Assembly (NCBI GenBank): GCA_017550445.1
Contig: JAFZOV010000032.1
Coordinates: 1 to 8,322 of the forward strand
From: Fibrobacter sp.
GTDB lineage: Bacteria; Fibrobacterota; Fibrobacteria; Fibrobacterales; Fibrobacteraceae
Direction of reading: 5' to 3'
Length of the DNA: 8,322 nt
Shown here: positions 6,401-8,322 of the stretch, in pieces
Layout of the letters: each line of letters starts with the position of its first letter
Position numbering within the stretch: position 1 is the stretch's first letter
Program-made: the position numbers and the translations under genes
The notes under the pieces: generated by a model
What the model saw: the letters and a program-made list of their open reading frames with translations, nothing else
Told to the model about the DNA's origin: nothing
The model's database searches: none

Positions 6401-7159
6401 ATGGGCGAAAGCAAGCTCCCGCCCATCGCACTCGAAAAAGTCATTCCGCTTATCAGCTGGGAATACTTCTTCTTCACCTGGAAAATCAAACCCGAAGAGG
6501 AAGAAGCCAAGAAACTCAAGGCCGACGCCGAAGCGCTCATCAAGAGCCTTTGCAAGCCCGAATACGCGCTGCGTGCCGTGCAGGCCTTCTACCCTGCCGC
6601 CGGTACGGAAAAATCAGTTATTTTCAACACGGGCCGCACCGGCACCGACTCCGACCTTGTCGAAGTCGCCACGGCGCGTCAGCAAAACCCTGAAGGCACT
6701 TGCCTCGCGCTCTCTGACTACGTGGCACCCGCCAATGCAAATACCGCAAGCGTATTCGCCGCTCCCGCCGGTAAAGATGTATTCCGCGACATCGTGGGCG
6801 CTTTCGCCGTCACCGTGAGCGACGCCTTCGTGAAGCGCCTTGAAAAGCTGAAAGCCGAACAGGGCGGCAGCGACTACGACGTGCTCCTGATGCAGACTGT
6901 CGCCGACCGCCTGGCCGAAGCCGGCGCCGAATACTTGAGTCAGGAACTTGCACGCACCAGCAACTGGAAGGGCATCCGCCCGGCCGTCGGCTACCCCGTG
7001 CTCCCGAACATCAAGGAAATCTTCAACGTCGCAAAACTCATCGACTTCGGCAGTGTCGGAATATCGCTCACCGAAAACGGCGCCATGTACCCGCAAGCAT
7101 CCGTGAGCGGCCTCTACATCAGCCACCCCGAAATTGACTACTTCCAAGTGAAGGTGTAA
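3488..7159 (+). CDS. metH: Cobalamin-dependent methionine synthase MetH
   Basis: It transfers the methyl group of 5-methyltetrahydrofolate through methylcobalamin to homocysteine, giving methionine and tetrahydrofolate in the cytoplasm. The length (1223 aa) equals that of the classic enzyme, and all four modules are present. Homocysteine domain (about 20-330): LLDGGMGS (22-29), TNTFSS, and zinc ligands C244 (in GLNC), C307 and C308 (GGCCGTTP). Pterin domain (about 370-650): VGERCNVAGS (374-383), DVIDVNMDDG, IMVDSS and GGLSNLSFAFRG. Cobalamin cap and Rossmann domains (about 695-930): DVHDIGKN with cobalt ligand H799, and LSGLITPS and VGGATTS. AdoMet reactivation domain (about 965-1223): WEYFFFTW, ADRLAEAGAEYL, and R1164-x3-G1168-Y1169-P1170. 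An Ala/Ser-rich linker lies at about 675-695. The activation domain is the short form, ending soon after ENGAMYPQASVSG, as in Bacteroidota. ATG 3515 (codon 10, giving MTLREAFES) is an alternative start; neither has a strong ribosome binding site. Confidence 0.98.
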   Translation: MQRRDDGRKMTLREAFESKMMLLDGGMGSVIQTYGIKGANNDMLSIEKPEIILDIQRRYVDAGVDCLTTNTFSSQRVSQHEYHQEHRIAEMNRAAVKIAKQAAEEGMKKYGRQVYILGDVGPTSKMLSMSEDVNDPASRSITFDELEDAYLEQIQVLVEEGVDAILIETIFDTLNAKAAASAFTKVMEAREKAAGKNAADLKPVEVMFSMTVSDASGRTLSGQTVEAFAVSVMHMHPLSIGLNCGLGADGMVPYLRRMGKVAPCYISCHPNAGLPNQFGGYDDTPEDMVRLMRVYLDDKLVNMIGGCCGTTPEHIAAMRQMLDALPADYERRVPAPKYATSPLLRLAGLEPLFKEQVRPSNGADSCNAEDFVKVGERCNVAGSKKFLRLINEKNYDEALDIARKQVEDGADVIDVNMDDGLLDATAEMQTFLNLIASDPAVSRVPIMVDSSRFEVIEAGLKCIQGKSIVNSISLKMGEEAFIDHARVIKRLGAAVIVMLFDEEGQATNYDRRVQIASRAYDIMVKKLGFAPSDIIFDPNVLTVATGMAEHNAYAIDFIRAVRWIMDNLPGVRISGGLSNLSFAFRGNNYLRESMHTTFLHYAIPNGMGMAIMNPSAIVEYKTIPLELRMAITEVIYNTEPDASEALIEIASRMTAAAAAAKEAGTKYDPKAIFAMSTGASSASDDSGNAAADAKPSTPEERLQEALLKGTSTTLQPDLMELINRGDSPVGIISGPLMDGMNEVGRRFGEGSMFLPQVVKTARTMKKAVEILQPYIEAGKDANASSRGKIVIATVKGDVHDIGKNIVSVIMACNGYDMVDLGVMVPEDVIVKAAIENKADILSLSGLITPSLEEMCTVAKAMQAAGLRIPIIVGGATTSPTHTAVKIAPCYDGPVFHVRDAASNPGLAQKLLDPATSEQTIRENREEQQRIRDKQNGIKTEAANAMAAAEKTPEERRYLCDWSKYQPVEPPFMGESKLPPIALEKVIPLISWEYFFFTWKIKPEEEEAKKLKADAEALIKSLCKPEYALRAVQAFYPAAGTEKSVIFNTGRTGTDSDLVEVATARQQNPEGTCLALSDYVAPANANTASVFAAPAGKDVFRDIVGAFAVTVSDAFVKRLEKLKAEQGGSDYDVLLMQTVADRLAEAGAEYLSQELARTSNWKGIRPAVGYPVLPNIKEIFNVAKLIDFGSVGISLTENGAMYPQASVSGLYISHPEIDYFQVKV

Positions 7160-7165
7160 TTTTTA

Positions 7166-7171
7166 TATATT
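7166..7171 (+). promoter_or_regulatory. Candidate -10 element before the DUF975 gene
   Basis: TATATT lies in the 43-bp gap after metH, with transcription expected at about 7178. The ribosome binding site AAGGGAG (7192-7198) is four bases before ATG 7203. The -35 region (7143-7148, TCCAAG) is poor, so read-through from metH is equally possible; no intrinsic terminator separates the two genes. Confidence 0.35.
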
Positions 7172-7202
7172 CCCTTTAGTTCATACAACTTAAGGGAGTA
7201 TT

Positions 7203-7991
7203 ATGGAAAATAACGAAGAGCTTCAGCAACAACCGGTCGAACAGCAAGAGGCCGAAGTTTTTGAAGGCCGCGAAGAAGAAATGGCTGCATCCGCAGCAGA
7301 AATCAGGGCCTACGCCCGTGAGGCTTTGCGCGGTAAATGGGGTTACGGCATCATCGTCTGGCTTTTGGCGATGCTATTCGACACCCTTTTCTCCTTGCCA
7401 GCATATTTGGTTGACGAAGAAAATATTTTCAGAGACATCTGGAACTTTATTTCAACACCCCTTGGTTGGTGCATATGGTTTGGCATAATGGCCTGTTTCC
7501 TCGACACCGCCCGAAAGCTACCCAAATCCTATAAGCGCCTTTTCACAGCTTTCAGAAACATCAAATTCTTTTTCAAGTTCATCATTACAGAGACACTACA
7601 ATTCACATTCCTCTTCTGTTGGTCACTTCTGCTTTTCGTCCCTGGCATCATCAAGTATTATTCTTATGCCATGACCGAATTCATCCTCATGGACCATCCG
7701 GAATACGGTCCCCTGCAAGCTATCACCCAAAGCCGAAAGATGATGGACGGTCACCGCATGCAATTATTCATTCTCGGCCTATCCTTCATCGGCTGGATGT
7801 TTCTCTGCCTCATCACACTCGGCATAGCCTCTTTATGGGTAGTACCATACTACAGCACAGCTAGAGCCAAGTTCTACTTAAACGTCAAAGAAGAATACGA
7901 AAAGAAACTCGCTGCCGCACCCATTCAAGAAACGGAATCAGCCCCAGCCGATCCCGTTGAAGAAGAAAAAGAATTTGAAGTAGAAGAATAA
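7203..7991 (+). CDS. DUF975-type integral membrane protein
   Basis: The product has 262 aa. The acidic, Gln/Glu-rich N-terminus (1-30) is followed by the family entry motif AREALRGKWG (38-47) and hydrophobic segments at about 48-70, 87-103, 122-157 (possibly two helices) and 187-217. Conserved blocks are VPGIIKYYSYAM (146-157), the cytoplasmic-looking QSRKMMDGHR (176-185) and LGIASLWVVPYYSTA (206-220). These match the DUF975 family of bacterial membrane proteins, which has no established function. The C-terminal tail (about 233-262) is Pro/Glu-rich and strongly acidic, likely disordered and cytoplasmic. The start has a good AAGGGAG ribosome binding site. It follows metH by 43 bp on the same strand and converges on the stefin-like gene with a 7-bp gap. 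No link to methionine metabolism is apparent. Confidence 0.85.
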   Translation: MENNEELQQQPVEQQEAEVFEGREEEMAASAAEIRAYAREALRGKWGYGIIVWLLAMLFDTLFSLPAYLVDEENIFRDIWNFISTPLGWCIWFGIMACFLDTARKLPKSYKRLFTAFRNIKFFFKFIITETLQFTFLFCWSLLLFVPGIIKYYSYAMTEFILMDHPEYGPLQAITQSRKMMDGHRMQLFILGLSFIGWMFLCLITLGIASLWVVPYYSTARAKFYLNVKEEYEKKLAAAPIQETESAPADPVEEEKEFEVEE

Positions 7992-7998
7992 GCCTGAC

Positions 7999-8322
7999 TT
8001 ACTTCTCTACAACAATCAATTCGGCCGCGCCTCTCCCCGGGAGCGGCTTGAAAATTTTCACGTTTGTTTCGACAGGCGGACGATTAAACCCGCTCATGGT
8101 GCAAACGAACAAGTAATTCATTCCGGCCACCACCTGAGTCGAAACACTCAAAGGCTTCAGCTGCAAATAGCCGTAATCTTTAGTGGCCTCGGCAAACACT
8201 GCAGAATCTTCAGCCGTAACCGGGCGCTGTTCCGAGTATCCACCCATCAGCATTTCTTCAGTCTTGCCGGCTTCCAAGTTTCCAAAGAAAGTTTCAACTT
8301 CAGCGCGAGCCACGGAATCACC
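7999..8322 (-). CDS. Stefin/cystatin-like protein (cysteine protease inhibitor family), 5' end off window
   Basis: A minus-strand reading frame, open to the window edge, gives 107 visible residues ending at TAA 7999-8001. The GTG at 8313 is in frame, but the frame is open before it (GDS), so the true start is probably outside. Numbering from the edge, MGGYSEQRPVTAED (26-39) matches the stefin N-terminal trunk with its conserved glycine. TQVVAGMNYLFV (62-73) carries the papain-binding QVVAG loop (63-67), and VKIFKPLPG (88-96) matches the stefin second-loop strand (compare VFKSLPG in human stefin A). All three elements are in the right order and spacing for I25-family inhibitors of papain-like cysteine proteases. 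Inhibition is inferred from the fold and loops. About 25 residues before the trunk (VARAEVETFFGNLEAG) are not stefin-like and suggest a preceding region or signal sequence. It is convergent with the DUF975 gene. Confidence 0.8.
   Translation of the reverse strand, partial: GDSVARAEVETFFGNLEAGKTEEMLMGGYSEQRPVTAEDSAVFAEATKDYGYLQLKPLSVSTQVVAGMNYLFVCTMSGFNRPPVETNVKIFKPLPGRGAAELIVVEK

Noticed and set aside
6960..7159. Possible truncation of the MetH activation domain
   Set aside because: The region after RPAVGYP is shorter than in the E. coli enzyme, but the ENGAMYPQASVSG ending matches the short form known in Bacteroidota, and the frame ends cleanly.
7983..8005. Imperfect hairpin between the convergent DUF975 and stefin-like genes
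   Set aside because: It has two 4-bp stems with a bulge, is AT-rich, and has no proper T-run. It is too weak to call a bidirectional terminator.

Overview
The window most likely comes from a Fibrobacter species or close relative (phylum Fibrobacterota, typical of rumen and gut). The main evidence is a secreted protein with the 'Fibrobacter succinogenes major paralogous domain' (FISUMP). A CRISPR array with 48-bp repeats and 30-bp spacers, of the type II-C style known from Bacteroidota/Fibrobacterota, and a MetH whose activation domain resembles the Bacteroidota form, agree with this. The assignment is an inference from protein families, not from a marker gene.

Left third (1-2100): an AT-rich accessory, defence-like region. 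It opens with the end of a CRISPR array (six perfect repeats, six complete spacers, one degenerate terminal repeat at 471-518). No cas gene or tracrRNA is visible. After a 250-bp non-coding stretch with two inverted repeats comes a RhuM-family gene (769-1734). It joins a DNA-binding-like N-terminal domain through a coiled coil to a C-terminal phospholipase-D-like domain. Directly behind it lies a second, broken copy (1767-2033). That copy repeats the upstream T-run, ribosome binding site and first codons, lacks exactly 28 codons in frame, and loses homology after the conserved N-terminal domain. Two GC-rich near-palindromes (587-604 and 2059-2092) lie on either side of the rhuM pair.

Middle (2100-7160): two chromosomal-type genes on the + strand. 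The first is a secreted protein with a discoidin/NADase-type carbohydrate-binding-like domain followed by FISUMP (2165-3388). The second is a full-length cobalamin-dependent methionine synthase metH (3488-7159) with all four modules and intact Zn, cobalamin and AdoMet motifs. A plausible promoter and a pair of TATGCATA-type dyads lie in the 99 bp before metH. No cobalamin or SAM riboswitch is seen there.

Right end (7160-8322): a DUF975-type multi-pass membrane protein (7203-7991) on the + strand. It converges, with a 7-bp gap, on a minus-strand gene (7999-8322) that runs off the window. That partial protein is strikingly like eukaryotic stefins/cystatins (inhibitors of papain-like cysteine proteases), with the GG, QVVAG and LPG elements in order. 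The genes do not form one pathway. The window reads as a defence/accessory segment next to housekeeping and cell-envelope or secreted functions. The strongest leads are the bacterial stefin-like protein and the duplicated RhuM-PLD gene beside the CRISPR array.
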